Shown in pieces: positions 17,363-26,374 of a DNA stretch of 64,000 nt. The notes beneath the pieces are model-generated. The model was not told where the DNA came from, did no database searches, and saw only the letters and a program-made list of their open reading frames with translations. Numbering within the stretch: position 1 is the stretch's first letter; every line of letters starts with the position of its first letter. Source of the stretch: Trinickia mobilis (GTDB lineage Bacteria; Pseudomonadota; Gammaproteobacteria; Burkholderiales; Burkholderiaceae); the NCBI RefSeq assembly GCF_017315705.1, contig NZ_JAFLRF010000003.1:163142-227141 (forward strand), read 5' to 3'. The position numbers and the translations under genes were made by a program.

Positions 17363-20300
17363 ATGAACATCTCGCGTCCCTTCATCGAACGGCCGATCGC
17401 GACCACGCTCCTGATGGTGGCCGTGCTGCTCGTCGGCTTGCTCGCGTATCACTTGCTGCCGGTGTCGGCGCTGCCCGAAGTCGACTACCCGACGATCCAG
17501 GTCTACACGCAGTATCCCGGCGCGAGCCCGGACGTGATCAGCTCGTCGATCACGTCGCCGCTCGAGCGCCAGTTCGGCGAGATGCCGGGCCTGAAGACCC
17601 TGCACTCGACGAGTTCGAACGGCGTGTCGGTCGTCACGCTCGAGTTCGATCTGTCGCTCTCGCTCGATGTCGCCGAGCAGGAGGTGCAGGCGGCGATCAA
17701 TGCGGCGGCGAGCTTTCTGCCCGCGAACCTGCCGTATCCGCCGGTCTACAGCAAGGTCAATCCGGCCGATGCGCCGGTGCTGACGCTCTCGCTCACGTCC
17801 GATCTGCTGCCGCTCACGAGGATCGAGGATCTCGCCGATACGCGCCTTGCGCAGAAAATCTCGCAGGTGTCGGGCGTGGGGCTCGTGACGATCGGCGGCG
17901 GCCAGCGGCCGTCGGTGCGCATCGAGACCAACGACGGTGCGTTGAACGCGCTCGGCCTCTCGCTCGACGACGTGCGCACGGCGCTCGGCGACGCCAACGT
18001 GAACCAGGCGAAGGGCAACCTCGACGGCAACTATCAGGCGTACTCGATCGGCGCGAACGACCAATTGCGCTCCGCGAGCGAGTACCGCGACCTCATCATC
18101 GCGTACAAGAACGGCGCGCCGATCGAGCTCGCGCAGATCGCGCGCTCGATCGAGGGCCCGGAAAACCCGCAGCAGGCCGCCTGGACCGGCAAGACGCCGT
18201 CGATCCTGCTCTCGATCCAGCGGCAGCCGGGCGCGAACGTGATCGAAGTCGTCGACCGCATCCAGCGCCTCCTGCCGCAATTGCGCGCGTCGCTGCCGGG
18301 CACGCTGCACGTGAGCGCGCTGACCGACCGCACGCAGACGATCCGCGCCTCGGTGCGCGACGTGCAGTACGAACTCGCCACGGCCGTCGCGCTCGTCGTG
18401 ATGGTGATCTTCGTCTTTCTGCGCAATGTGCCCGCCACCGTGATTCCGGCGGTCACGGTGCCGCTTTCGCTGATCGGCACGCTCGCGCTCGCCTATGCGT
18501 TCGGTTTCTCGCTGAACAACCTGACGCTGATGTCGCTGACGGTCGCGACCGGCTTCGTCGTCGACGACGCGATCGTGATGATCGAGAACATCGCGCGCCA
18601 CATCGAGGGCGGCGAGGCGCCGTTTTCAGCGGCGCTCAAGGGGGCGAAGCAGATCGGCTTCACGATCGTGTCGCTGTCGGTTGCGCTGATCGCGGTGATG
18701 ATTCCGCTGCTTTTCATGGGCGATATCGTCGGACGGCTGTTCCGCGAGTTCGCGATGACGCTTGCCGTGGCGATCGTGATCTCGGCGCTGATTTCGCTCA
18801 CGCTCACGCCGATGATGTGCTCGCGCATGCTCGAGGAACACGACGAGGGCAAGCGCGCCGACTTCTTCGACCGCGTGAACCGCCGCTATCTGCGTGCGCT
18901 CGACTGGGTGCTCGAGCGCCGCACGATGACGCTGCTTTCCGTGCTGCTGACCGCGGCGCTCACGTTCGCCTGCCTGTACGTGATGCCGAAGGGATTCTTT
19001 CCCGAGCAGGACACGGGGATCGTCGAAGGGATTTCGCAGGCGGCGCCGACGGTCTCGTTCAAGAAGATGGTCGTCAAGCAACAGCAGCTCGTCGCGCAGA
19101 TCCTGAAGGACCCGGCGGTGACGAGCCTGTCGTCGTTCGTCGGCATCGATCAGACGAGCCCGACGATCAACCAGGGCACCATCCTCATCAACTTGAAGGA
19201 CAAGGGCGAGCGCGCGAGCAGCGCGGCCGTGATCCGGCGCCTGTCCGACATCAACGCGGGCAGCGCGGGCATGCATCTGTTCCTGCACCCGGTGCAGGAC
19301 CTCACGCTCGACGACACGATTTCCACGACCGCGTACCGGCTCGGCCTCGTGGCGGTCGATCCGGGTGTCGTCGATGCCTGGGCCGCGAAGATGGTCGCCG
19401 CGATGAAAGCGGACCCCGCGTTCGCCGACGTGCAAAGCCAGGCGCTGCAGCAGGGCAACGAGGTGATGCTGAGCTTCGACCGCTCGAGCGCGTCGCGCCT
19501 CGGCATCACGCCGCAGCAGATCGACGACGTGCTCTACGACGCGTTCGGCCAGCGCCAGGTGTCGACGATCTACACCGAGCTGAACCAGTACCACGTGGTG
19601 CTGATCGCGGACAAGAAGGAAGACAGCCTCGCGGATTTGTTGAGCGGCCTCTATGTGAATACGCCGAATGCGGGCGTCGCGCCGCTCGCGTCGATGGCGA
19701 CGATGAAGATCGTGCACGCGCCCGTGACGATCAACCGGCAGGGGCAATTCCCGTACGCGGACCTCTCGTTCAATCTCGCGCCGGGCTACACGCTCGGCAC
19801 GGCGGTGTCGCATCTGCGCGATATCGAGGCGCGCGTCGCGCTGCCGGCGTCCGTCCAAGTGAATCTGGAGGGCGCGGCGGCGACGTTCGCGGCGTCGCTC
19901 GCGAACGAAGCGTTTCTCGTCACCGCCGCGATCATCGTCGTCTACCTGATGCTCGGCATCCTGTACGAGAGCTTCATCCATCCGGTGACGATCCTCTCGA
20001 CGCTGCCTTCGGCCGCGTTCGGCGCGCTCTTGGCGTTGCTCGTCACCGGCACGCAGTTCGACATCATCGGCCTGATCGGCATCGTGCTCTTGATAGGCAT
20101 CGTGATGAAGAACGCGATCATGATGATCGACTTCGCGCTCGAGGCAGAGAGGAGCGAGCGGCTCGCCCCGCTCGATGCGATTCGCCGCGCGGCCGAGCTT
20201 CGCTTCAGGCCGATCCTGATGACGACGATGGCCTCCATGTTCGGCGCGTTCCCGCTCGCGTTCGGCACCGGCATGGGCTCGGAGCTGCGGCATCCGCTCG

Positions 20301-20488
20301 GTATCGCGATCATCGGCGGGCTTGTCGTGAGCCAGATGCTGACGCTCTTTTCGACGCCGGTGATCTATCTCGCGATGCATCGCGTCGAGGCCTTCTTCAC
20401 GCCGGCCTCGAACGGCGCGCAAGTGCCGGGTAACTCGGTACGCGCCGAGCTGGACGGCGGCAGCAAGGACGGCGGAGGCGAATCATGA
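17363..20488 (+). CDS. RND efflux permease, MdtB/MuxB type
   Basis: A 1041-residue inner-membrane proton/drug antiporter with the RND layout: TM1 (RPIATTLLMVAVLLVGLLAY), large periplasmic loop, TM2-6, second periplasmic loop, TM8-12. The proton-relay acids are in TM4 ([16 protein letters not shown], around residue 400) and the TM10 lysine is in [14 protein letters not shown] (about 915). MdtB and MdtC pair as unlike subunits in one trimer in E. coli, and MuxB/MuxC probably do the same, so this subunit likely pairs with the next gene. Its start codon and ribosome site lie at the right edge of repeat copy C. It ends in ATGA within the left flank of copy D. Confidence 0.93.
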   Translation: MNISRPFIERPIATTLLMVAVLLVGLLAYHLLPVSALPEVDYPTIQVYTQYPGASPDVISSSITSPLERQFGEMPGLKTLHSTSSNGVSVVTLEFDLSLSLDVAEQEVQAAINAAASFLPANLPYPPVYSKVNPADAPVLTLSLTSDLLPLTRIEDLADTRLAQKISQVSGVGLVTIGGGQRPSVRIETNDGALNALGLSLDDVRTALGDANVNQAKGNLDGNYQAYSIGANDQLRSASEYRDLIIAYKNGAPIELAQIARSIEGPENPQQAAWTGKTPSILLSIQRQPGANVIEVVDRIQRLLPQLRASLPGTLHVSALTDRTQTIRASVRDVQYELATAVALVVMVIFVFLRNVPATVIPAVTVPLSLIGTLALAYAFGFSLNNLTLMSLTVATGFVVDDAIVMIENIARHIEGGEAPFSAALKGAKQIGFTIVSLSVALIAVMIPLLFMGDIVGRLFREFAMTLAVAIVISALISLTLTPMMCSRMLEEHDEGKRADFFDRVNRRYLRALDWVLERRTMTLLSVLLTAALTFACLYVMPKGFFPEQDTGIVEGISQAAPTVSFKKMVVKQQQLVAQILKDPAVTSLSSFVGIDQTSPTINQGTILINLKDKGERASSAAVIRRLSDINAGSAGMHLFLHPVQDLTLDDTISTTAYRLGLVAVDPGVVDAWAAKMVAAMKADPAFADVQSQALQQGNEVMLSFDRSSASRLGITPQQIDDVLYDAFGQRQVSTIYTELNQYHVVLIADKKEDSLADLLSGLYVNTPNAGVAPLASMATMKIVHAPVTINRQGQFPYADLSFNLAPGYTLGTAVSHLRDIEARVALPASVQVNLEGAAATFAASLANEAFLVTAAIIVVYLMLGILYESFIHPVTILSTLPSAAFGALLALLVTGTQFDIIGLIGIVLLIGIVMKNAIMMIDFALEAERSERLAPLDAIRRAAELRFRPILMTTMASMFGAFPLAFGTGMGSELRHPLGIAIIGGLVVSQMLTLFSTPVIYLAMHRVEAFFTPASNGAQVPGNSVRAELDGGSKDGGGES

Positions 20489-20489
20489 A

Positions 20490-20609
20490 CCCCCACGCTC
20501 ACTACCGTTCGCTGTCGACCGGAGTTAGCGCTTTAGCGCTTACTCCGGTCCCATGCAAAGCTCCCCCCGAGGGGGCCGATGCCTCCCTTGGGGCGGCCCG
20601 GCGGGAGGC
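20490..20609 (+). repeat. Modular palindromic intergenic repeat, copy D
   Basis: Nearly identical to the first ~110 bp of copy C, with one visible base change in the first part (GTTCGCTGTCGACC against GTTCGCCGTCGACC). It lacks the two extra palindromes of C and ends CTTGGGGCGGCCCGGCGGGAGGC. It separates the two RND genes, which the flanks suggest once overlapped as ATGA. The 9-bp sequence ATCATGAAC is present at both ends (20482-20490 and 20610-20618). Confidence 0.8.
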
Positions 20610-20612
20610 ATC

Positions 20613-23600
20613 ATGAACCTCTCCGAGCCCTTCATCCGCCGGCCGATCGCGACGACGCTGATCGCGGTCGCGATCGCGCTGTTCGGCATGCTCGCGTTCA
20701 AGCTGCTGCCGGTGGCGCCGTTGCCCGAGATCGACTTCCCGACGATCAACGTGATCGCGAACCTGCCGGGCGCCGATCCGGACACGGTCGCGACCTCGGT
20801 CGCGACGCCGCTCGAGCGGCAGTTCGGGCAGATCGCGGGCGTCACGCAGATGACCTCGGTCAGCTCGCAAGGCGCGACGCGCATCACCTTGCAGTTCGAC
20901 CTGAACCGCAATATCGACGGCGCCGCGCGCGACGTGCAGGCCGCGATCAACGCGGCGCGCACGAACCTGCCGGCGGATCTCGACGGCAACCCCACCTACC
21001 GCAAGGCGAACCCGGCCGACGCGCCGATCCTCATCATCAGCCTCACGTCGGATTCGGCGTCGCGCGGGCAGCTGTACGACGCGGCCTCGACGGTGCTCCA
21101 GCAAAAGCTCCTGCAAACGCCGGGCGTCGGCGACGTGACGGTGGGCGGCGGCGCGCTGCCGGCGGTGAGAATCGAATTGAACCCCGACCGGCTCAGTCAC
21201 TACGGCATCAGCCTCGAACAGGTTCGCGCGGCGATTGCGAGCCAGAACGTGAATCTCGCCAAAGGCTGGACGTCGGCGGCCGGCGAGACCTTCAACATCG
21301 GTGCGAACGACATGCTCTATCAGCCGGCCGATTACACGTCGCTCGTCGTCAAGCAGAACAACGGCGACCTGGTGCGGATCTCCGATCTCGGCTACGTGCG
21401 CGAGGCGGTCGAAAACCTGCGCAACTACGGGCTTTCGGACGGCAAGGTCGCGGTGCTCCTGATCGTCTACAAGCAACCGGGCGCGAACGTGATCGAGACC
21501 GTCGACCACGTGAAAGCGGCGCTCCCGTTCCTGCAGGCGTCGATCCTGTCGTCGATCAAGCTGCACATCCTGATGGACCGCACGACGACGATCCGCGCGT
21601 CGCTGATCGAAGTGGAGATCACGCTCTTGATCTCGATCGTGCTCGTCACCGCCGTGACGTTCCTGTTCTTCCGCACCTGGCGCGCGACGCTCGTGCCGGC
21701 CATCGTCGTGCCGCTGTCGCTGCTCGCCACCTTCAGCGTGATGGTCTTCCTGCACTTCAGCTTGAACAATCTCTCGCTGATGGCGCTGACGATCTCGACA
21801 GGCTTCGTCGTCGACGATGCGATCGTCGTCGTCGAGAACATCATGCGGCATCTCGAGCGCGGCGAGCCGCCGATCGAGGCGGCGCTCATGGGCGCGCGCG
21901 AAGTCGGCTTCACCGTGCTGTCGATCAGCATCTCGCTCGTCGCCGTCTTCATTCCGCTGCTGTTGATGGGCGGGCTCGTCGGGCGGCTGTTTCGCGAGTT
22001 CTCGGTGTCGTTGTCGGTGGCGATTCTCATGTCGATGCTGATTTCGCTGACGGTCACCCCGATGCTCGCGAGCGTCACGCTGCGGGGCAAGCCCCAGCAA
22101 GCCGACGAGTTCGAAGTGCGGACCGGGCATCCCGACTCGGTGTTTCACCGCTTCTACGAACGCACGCTCAACTGGGTCATCCACCGGCGCGTGACGATGG
22201 GTCTCGTCACGCTCGGTGTGCTCGCGCTGAACGTGTTCCTGTACATCGTGATACCGAAGGGCTTCTTCCCGCAGCAGGACACGGGGCGCCTGATCGGGCT
22301 CGTGCAGGCGTCGCAGAGCATTTCGTACCACGCGATGCAGCAGAAATTCCAGCACATGAACGAGCTGGTGCTGCAGAACCCGAACGTGGCGACGGTGGGC
22401 GGCTTCGTGGGCGGCACGAATCCCATCAATACCGCGTTCATCTTCGTGTCCTTGAAGCCGCTCGGCGAGCGCAAGGTGAGCGCCGACGAGGTGATCGGGC
22501 AGATCCGCCACACGCTGGCCGAGATTCCCGGCGCGCGGCTCTATCTGCAATCGGCGCAGGACATCACGGTGGGCGGCCGCATCAGCGGCGCGCAATACCA
22601 GTACACGCTGACCGCCGACGATCAGGGCGACGTCGACAAATGGGTGCCGCAAGTGGTGGCGGCGATGGAGAAAATCCCGCTCGTCGCCGACGTGAACACC
22701 GACCAGCAGGACAACAGCATGCAGGTGAGCGTCAACGTGAACCGCGCGACGGCGGCGCGCCTGAACGTGAACTTCGCGTCGATCGACGCGGGGCTCTACG
22801 ATGCGTTCGGGCAGCGCCAGGTCTCCACGATCTACAAGGCGGCGAATCAGTATCACGTGGTGATGGAACTCGCGCCGGAGTACTGGATGCGGCCTTCTGC
22901 GCTGCAAAGCATCTATGTGCCGGCGGGCCCGGCGGCGCCGTCGAACCTCGCGCAAGCGCTGTCGCGCGCGAGCCGGACCGAAGCGGCGAGCATTGCGGCG
23001 CCGGGGCCTGCCGCGGCGTCCGCCGCATCGGCGGCGCAGACGAGCGTGGCCGTCGGCTCGCCGGGCTATGGGGTGTCGGCGGCGACGCCGTCGGCCGCCG
23101 CGCTTGCGAACGGCAACGCGCTCGTGCCGCTCTCGGCGCTGGCGACGTACTCGATCGGCCGCACCGCGATCTCGATCAACCACCAGGGCACGTTCCCGGC
23201 CGTCACGGCGTCGTTCAACCTGCGGCCGGGCGCCTCGATCGGCGACGCGACGCGCGCGGTCGATGCCGCCGTCGCCGAGCTGCGGATGCCGGCCAGCGTC
23301 GTCGGCCGCTTCGCGGGCACCGCGCAGGTGTTCCAGGAAGCGGTCGCGAGCGAGCCGCTGCTCGTCGTGGCGGCGCTGCTGTCGGTCTACATCGTGCTCG
23401 GCGTGCTCTACGAAAACCTGCGGCACCCGCTGACGATCCTCTCGACGCTGCCTTCGGCCGGCGTCGGCGCGCTGATCGCGCTGCTCGCGACCCACACCGA
23501 GCTGTCGATCATCGCGCTCGTCGGCGTGATTCTTCTGATCGGCATCGTCAAGAAGAACGCGATCATGATGATCGACTTCGCGCTCTCCGAGCAGCGCCGC

Positions 23601-23882
23601 AACCGCGTGAGCGCCGAGGAGGCGATTCTGCGCGCTTGCCTCGTGCGCTTTCGGCCGATCATGATGACGACGATGGCCGCGATGCTCGGCGCGGTGCCGC
23701 TCGTCGTGATCTCGGGCTACGGCACCGAGTTTCGCAGGCCGCTGGGGATTTCGATCATCGGCGGCTTGCTGTTCAGCCAGTTGCTGACGTTGTATACGAC
23801 GCCCGTGATTTACCTGTGGCTCGACCGCGCGCCGGGAAAGCCGCGCGGCAAGCGGGGCGCCGATGGAGGAGCGCGGTCATGA
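20613..23882 (+). CDS. RND efflux permease, MdtC/MuxC type, with low-complexity periplasmic insertion
   Basis: A 1089-residue RND permease. Proton-relay acids are in [16 protein letters not shown] (~400) and the TM10 lysine in [13 protein letters not shown]. It is longer than the usual ~1025-1040 residues of MdtC because of an Ala/Ser-rich stretch at about residues 768-836, between the strand ending SIYVP and ALVPLSAL, in the second periplasmic domain. Its start is the ATG at the right edge of repeat copy D (GGGAGG six to seven bases before). It overlaps the outer-membrane gene by ATGA. Confidence 0.93.
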   Translation: MNLSEPFIRRPIATTLIAVAIALFGMLAFKLLPVAPLPEIDFPTINVIANLPGADPDTVATSVATPLERQFGQIAGVTQMTSVSSQGATRITLQFDLNRNIDGAARDVQAAINAARTNLPADLDGNPTYRKANPADAPILIISLTSDSASRGQLYDAASTVLQQKLLQTPGVGDVTVGGGALPAVRIELNPDRLSHYGISLEQVRAAIASQNVNLAKGWTSAAGETFNIGANDMLYQPADYTSLVVKQNNGDLVRISDLGYVREAVENLRNYGLSDGKVAVLLIVYKQPGANVIETVDHVKAALPFLQASILSSIKLHILMDRTTTIRASLIEVEITLLISIVLVTAVTFLFFRTWRATLVPAIVVPLSLLATFSVMVFLHFSLNNLSLMALTISTGFVVDDAIVVVENIMRHLERGEPPIEAALMGAREVGFTVLSISISLVAVFIPLLLMGGLVGRLFREFSVSLSVAILMSMLISLTVTPMLASVTLRGKPQQADEFEVRTGHPDSVFHRFYERTLNWVIHRRVTMGLVTLGVLALNVFLYIVIPKGFFPQQDTGRLIGLVQASQSISYHAMQQKFQHMNELVLQNPNVATVGGFVGGTNPINTAFIFVSLKPLGERKVSADEVIGQIRHTLAEIPGARLYLQSAQDITVGGRISGAQYQYTLTADDQGDVDKWVPQVVAAMEKIPLVADVNTDQQDNSMQVSVNVNRATAARLNVNFASIDAGLYDAFGQRQVSTIYKAANQYHVVMELAPEYWMRPSALQSIYVPAGPAAPSNLAQALSRASRTEAASIAAPGPAAASAASAAQTSVAVGSPGYGVSAATPSAAALANGNALVPLSALATYSIGRTAISINHQGTFPAVTASFNLRPGASIGDATRAVDAAVAELRMPASVVGRFAGTAQVFQEAVASEPLLVVAALLSVYIVLGVLYENLRHPLTILSTLPSAGVGALIALLATHTELSIIALVGVILLIGIVKKNAIMMIDFALSEQRRNRVSAEEAILRACLVRFRPIMMTTMAAMLGAVPLVVISGYGTEFRRPLGISIIGGLLFSQLLTLYTTPVIYLWLDRAPGKPRGKRGADGGARS

Positions 23883-25366
23883 ATACGCTGTCGGCGTTGC
23901 GCGCGAGCGCGGCGCGTCTTGCGCTCGCGGGTCTCGCAGGGTGCATGGCCGGGCCCGACTACCACCGCCCGCCGGTCGAACTGCCGACGCACTTCAAGGA
24001 GGGCGCCGACTGGCAGCGCGCGGACGCGAATCCGCAAGGCGCGCTGTCGAGCCGCTGGTGGGAAGCGTTCGGCGACGCGCAGTTGAACGACCTGGTCGAC
24101 CGCTCGCTCAAGGCCAATCAGTCGATCATCGCCGCCGAGGCCGCGTACCGGCTCGCGCAGGCCGAGGTGGCGGCGAGCACCGCGAGTCTTTTTCCGGTGG
24201 TGACGGCGAACGCGGCGGCCTCGCGCAGCCTCATCAATTCGGCGAGCGTGAGCCGCACATCGTCGACGAGCGGCGCGTCGGCACCGAGCGCCTTGCGCAA
24301 CTCAGTCACCGCCACGGCGACGGTCAGTTGGGAGCCCGACCTGTGGGGCCAGATTCGCCGCGAGATCGAATCGAGCAAAGAGAACGCGCAGGCCACCGAC
24401 GCGCAACTGGCGGGCGAGCGCTTGTCGATCGCGGCGAGCGTCGCGGCAGACTATCTGCTGTTGCGCCAGCTCGATCTCGATATCGCGTCGCTGGAGGCGC
24501 AGCAGCGTATCGACCAGCGGCTGCTCGACATGACGCACGCGGCGTATGCGCAAGGCACGGCGTCGAACGACAGCTTGCTCGTCGCCGAAGACACGCTCGA
24601 AGCGGTGATCGCCGCACTGCAGACCTCGAAGATTTCGCGCGAGCAGGACGAGCACGCGCTCGCGGTGCTCGTCGGCGTGCCGCCGGCGAACTTCAGCGTC
24701 GCGCCGGCGCCGCACTATGCGTTCGCGCAGCCGCCCGTGCCGCTCGCCTTGCCGTCGACGCTGCTCGAGCGGCGTCCCGACATCGTCGCGGCCGAGCGTG
24801 AGGCCGCCGCGGCGAACGCGAAGATCGGGGTCGCGAAGGCGGCGTTTTTTCCGGCGCTCACGCTGTCGGCCGAAGGCGGCTTTGCGAGCAGCAGGCTCGC
24901 GCATCTGTTCTCGCTGCCGAACCGGATCTGGACGCTCGGCCCCGCGCTTGCCGAAACGATCTTCGACGCGGGCGCGCGCACGGCCGCCGTGCAAGAAGCC
25001 GAGGCGACCTACGACGGCGCGGTCGCGACGTATCGCGGCACGGTGCTGTCCGCGTTTCAAAGCGTCGAAGACAGCCTCTCGTCGGTCAATCACCTGAACG
25101 AGGAGGCGCGCGCGTTCGAGAGCGTCTACCGGCGCAACGTGCAGCTTTATGCGAGCGTGGGCGCGCAATTGAAGGCGGGCACCGCGAGCGAGCAGAGCTT
25201 GCTCACGCAGCAGTTGACGCTGCTCACCGCCGAACAAGGCGCGCGCGACGCCAAGGCGCAGGCCGCGCAGAGCACCGTCACGCTGATCAAGAATCTAGGC
25301 GGCGGATGGGAAGAAGCGGATAGGGAGCGGGACGTGCGCGATAACGGCACAGGTGGACCCTATTGA
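23879..25366 (+). CDS. RND efflux outer-membrane lipoprotein (NodT/OprM family)
   Basis: A 495-residue outer-membrane factor. The signal peptide ends in a lipobox LAGLAGC with the lipidated cysteine at residue 22, followed by MAGPDYHRPPVELPTHF, a typical OprM/NodT start. Two repeated alpha-hairpin/beta regions follow (SLKANQSIIAAEAAYRLAQ in the first; LLERRPDIVAAEREAAAANA in the second). It supplies the outer-membrane exit duct for the MuxABC-like pump, as OpmB does for MuxABC in Pseudomonas. It may also serve the second pump operon at 27-35 kb, which has no such gene (inference). Confidence 0.92.
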   Translation: MNTLSALRASAARLALAGLAGCMAGPDYHRPPVELPTHFKEGADWQRADANPQGALSSRWWEAFGDAQLNDLVDRSLKANQSIIAAEAAYRLAQAEVAASTASLFPVVTANAAASRSLINSASVSRTSSTSGASAPSALRNSVTATATVSWEPDLWGQIRREIESSKENAQATDAQLAGERLSIAASVAADYLLLRQLDLDIASLEAQQRIDQRLLDMTHAAYAQGTASNDSLLVAEDTLEAVIAALQTSKISREQDEHALAVLVGVPPANFSVAPAPHYAFAQPPVPLALPSTLLERRPDIVAAEREAAAANAKIGVAKAAFFPALTLSAEGGFASSRLAHLFSLPNRIWTLGPALAETIFDAGARTAAVQEAEATYDGAVATYRGTVLSAFQSVEDSLSSVNHLNEEARAFESVYRRNVQLYASVGAQLKAGTASEQSLLTQQLTLLTAEQGARDAKAQAAQSTVTLIKNLGGGWEEADRERDVRDNGTGGPY

Positions 25367-25457
25367 GGTTGACTCACTCCACGACAACCGATTCTCTGCT
25401 GATCGGATTGCTCCTACGTTTGCGGCAAGTTGCGGGTCCCGCGCCGGGGTCCGAGGC

Positions 25458-25832
25458 TGGAAATCGAACCGCAAACCGTCGAACTCGAACGCCGCAGACG
25501 GAAACGCGAGCCCCCGGCCGTGGATTTCGAATGTTTGAAGGCGGGACGCGAGCCCCAAACCGACGCATTCGACTGTTGGAGGGCCGAAATCGGAGCCTCA
25601 GACCGGCGACTTCGACTCTTCGAGGGCGGAACGCGAGCCTCAGACCGAGGACTTCGGATGTTTGAGGGCGGAACGTGGGCCTCAGACCGTGGAGTTGTCC
25701 ACGCTTTGAGGGCGGAACGCGAGCCTCAGACCTCGGAGTTCGAATGTTTGAGAGTGGAACGCGAGCCTCGGACTTCGGAGTTCGACTGTTTGAGCGTGAC
25801 GCTCGCGCTTCACACCGCGGAATTCCGCTCAA
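25458..25832 (+). repeat. Degenerate tandem repeat, nine units of about 42 bp
   Basis: Units are recognised by a GAGCC-type anchor at 25466, 25508, 25550, 25593, 25635, 25677, 25721, 25763 and 25805, giving steps of 42, 42, 43, 42, 42, 44, 42 and 42. A rough unit is GAGGGCGGAACGCGAGCCTC followed by AGACCTCGGAGTTCGAATGTTT. The units differ by several substitutions. Long frames stay open on both strands because 42 is a multiple of three, but they lack a ribosome site or start that I trust, so I regard it as non-coding. It fills the gap between the OMF gene and the minus-strand lipoprotein gene. Confidence 0.75.
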
Positions 25833-25836
25833 TCGA

Positions 25837-26373
25837 TCAATATCCCGGCGGCGGAGGAGGGATATACGCACCCGGCGGCGGAGGCGGCGGCGCGTAGTAA
25901 TACGCGCCCGGAGGCGGCGCATTGCTCATCACGCGGCCGGACACCGGCACCTTGTCGCCCGACGCGTACATGCACTGGATGTACGCGTGATCGTAACGGC
26001 GCTGCGCGCCGTAGCCCGACGCCTGGGCGTTGCCCGCGCCGACCACGCTGCCCGCCAGCAGGCCGACGCCCGCACCGACGGCAGCACCCTGCCCGCCGTT
26101 GAACGCCGCGCCCGCGGCTGCGCCGAGCGCCGTGCCGACGACGGCGCTGCCGAGCGCCGCGTTCGTCGCCGCTTGATTCGCGGTGACGCCGCCTACTTGC
26201 TGATTAGCGAAGTTCCGGCACGAGGCGTCGTCGGCGCGGAACTGGTCGAAAGACTTGCCGGTGCCCGGGAGCGCCATCACGGTCGGTCCGGTGGGCATCA
26301 CGGTGCAGGCGCTCAGCCCGGCAAGAGCGGCGAGCGCGAGCCATTGTGCGTGTGTCATGGTGAAGCTCTTCAT
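25837..26373 (-). CDS. Glycine-zipper lipoprotein
   Basis: A 178-residue exported protein. It starts MKSFTMTHAQWLALAALAGL and has a lipobox (GLSAC, cysteine about residue 23). The middle has a glycine-zipper region (GSAVVGTALGAAAGAAFNGG, then AAVGAGVGLLAGSVVGAGNA) of the kind that inserts in or packs against membranes, and the C terminus is a Pro/Tyr-rich tail (PPPGAYYYAPPPPPP). A conserved-looking SCRNFAN and YIQCMYASGDKVP flank the zipper. The function is unknown; glycine-zipper lipoproteins are usually envelope components. The start lies one base after the stop of the upstream gene, so the two are probably co-transcribed. Confidence 0.8.
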   Translation of the reverse strand: MKSFTMTHAQWLALAALAGLSACTVMPTGPTVMALPGTGKSFDQFRADDASCRNFANQQVGGVTANQAATNAALGSAVVGTALGAAAGAAFNGGQGAAVGAGVGLLAGSVVGAGNAQASGYGAQRRYDHAYIQCMYASGDKVPVSGRVMSNAPPPGAYYYAPPPPPPGAYIPPPPPGY

Positions 26374-26374
26374 T

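Noticed and set aside
17160..17366. Open frame running through repeat copy C (starts at the left ATCATGAAC)
   Set aside because: It encodes the repeat's palindromes and overlaps the real RND start. It looks like the left copy of the duplicated start rather than a gene.
18626..20422. Long antisense open frame across the first RND gene
   Set aside because: Arg/His/Asp-rich and low in apolar residues. It is the usual shadow of GC-rich codon use, with no ribosome site or family features.
20579..23878. A very long open frame overlapping the second RND gene in another frame, continuous with the outer-membrane factor gene
   Set aside because: It has Arg/Ala/Pro-rich composition typical of shifted frames in GC-rich genes and no membrane or family features; the RND reading frame explains the sequence. 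The real outer-membrane factor starts at 23879.
25458..25832. CRISPR array suspicion for the 42-bp repeats
   Set aside because: There are no unique spacers; units are adjacent and diverged, and no cas genes are present. It is a minisatellite.
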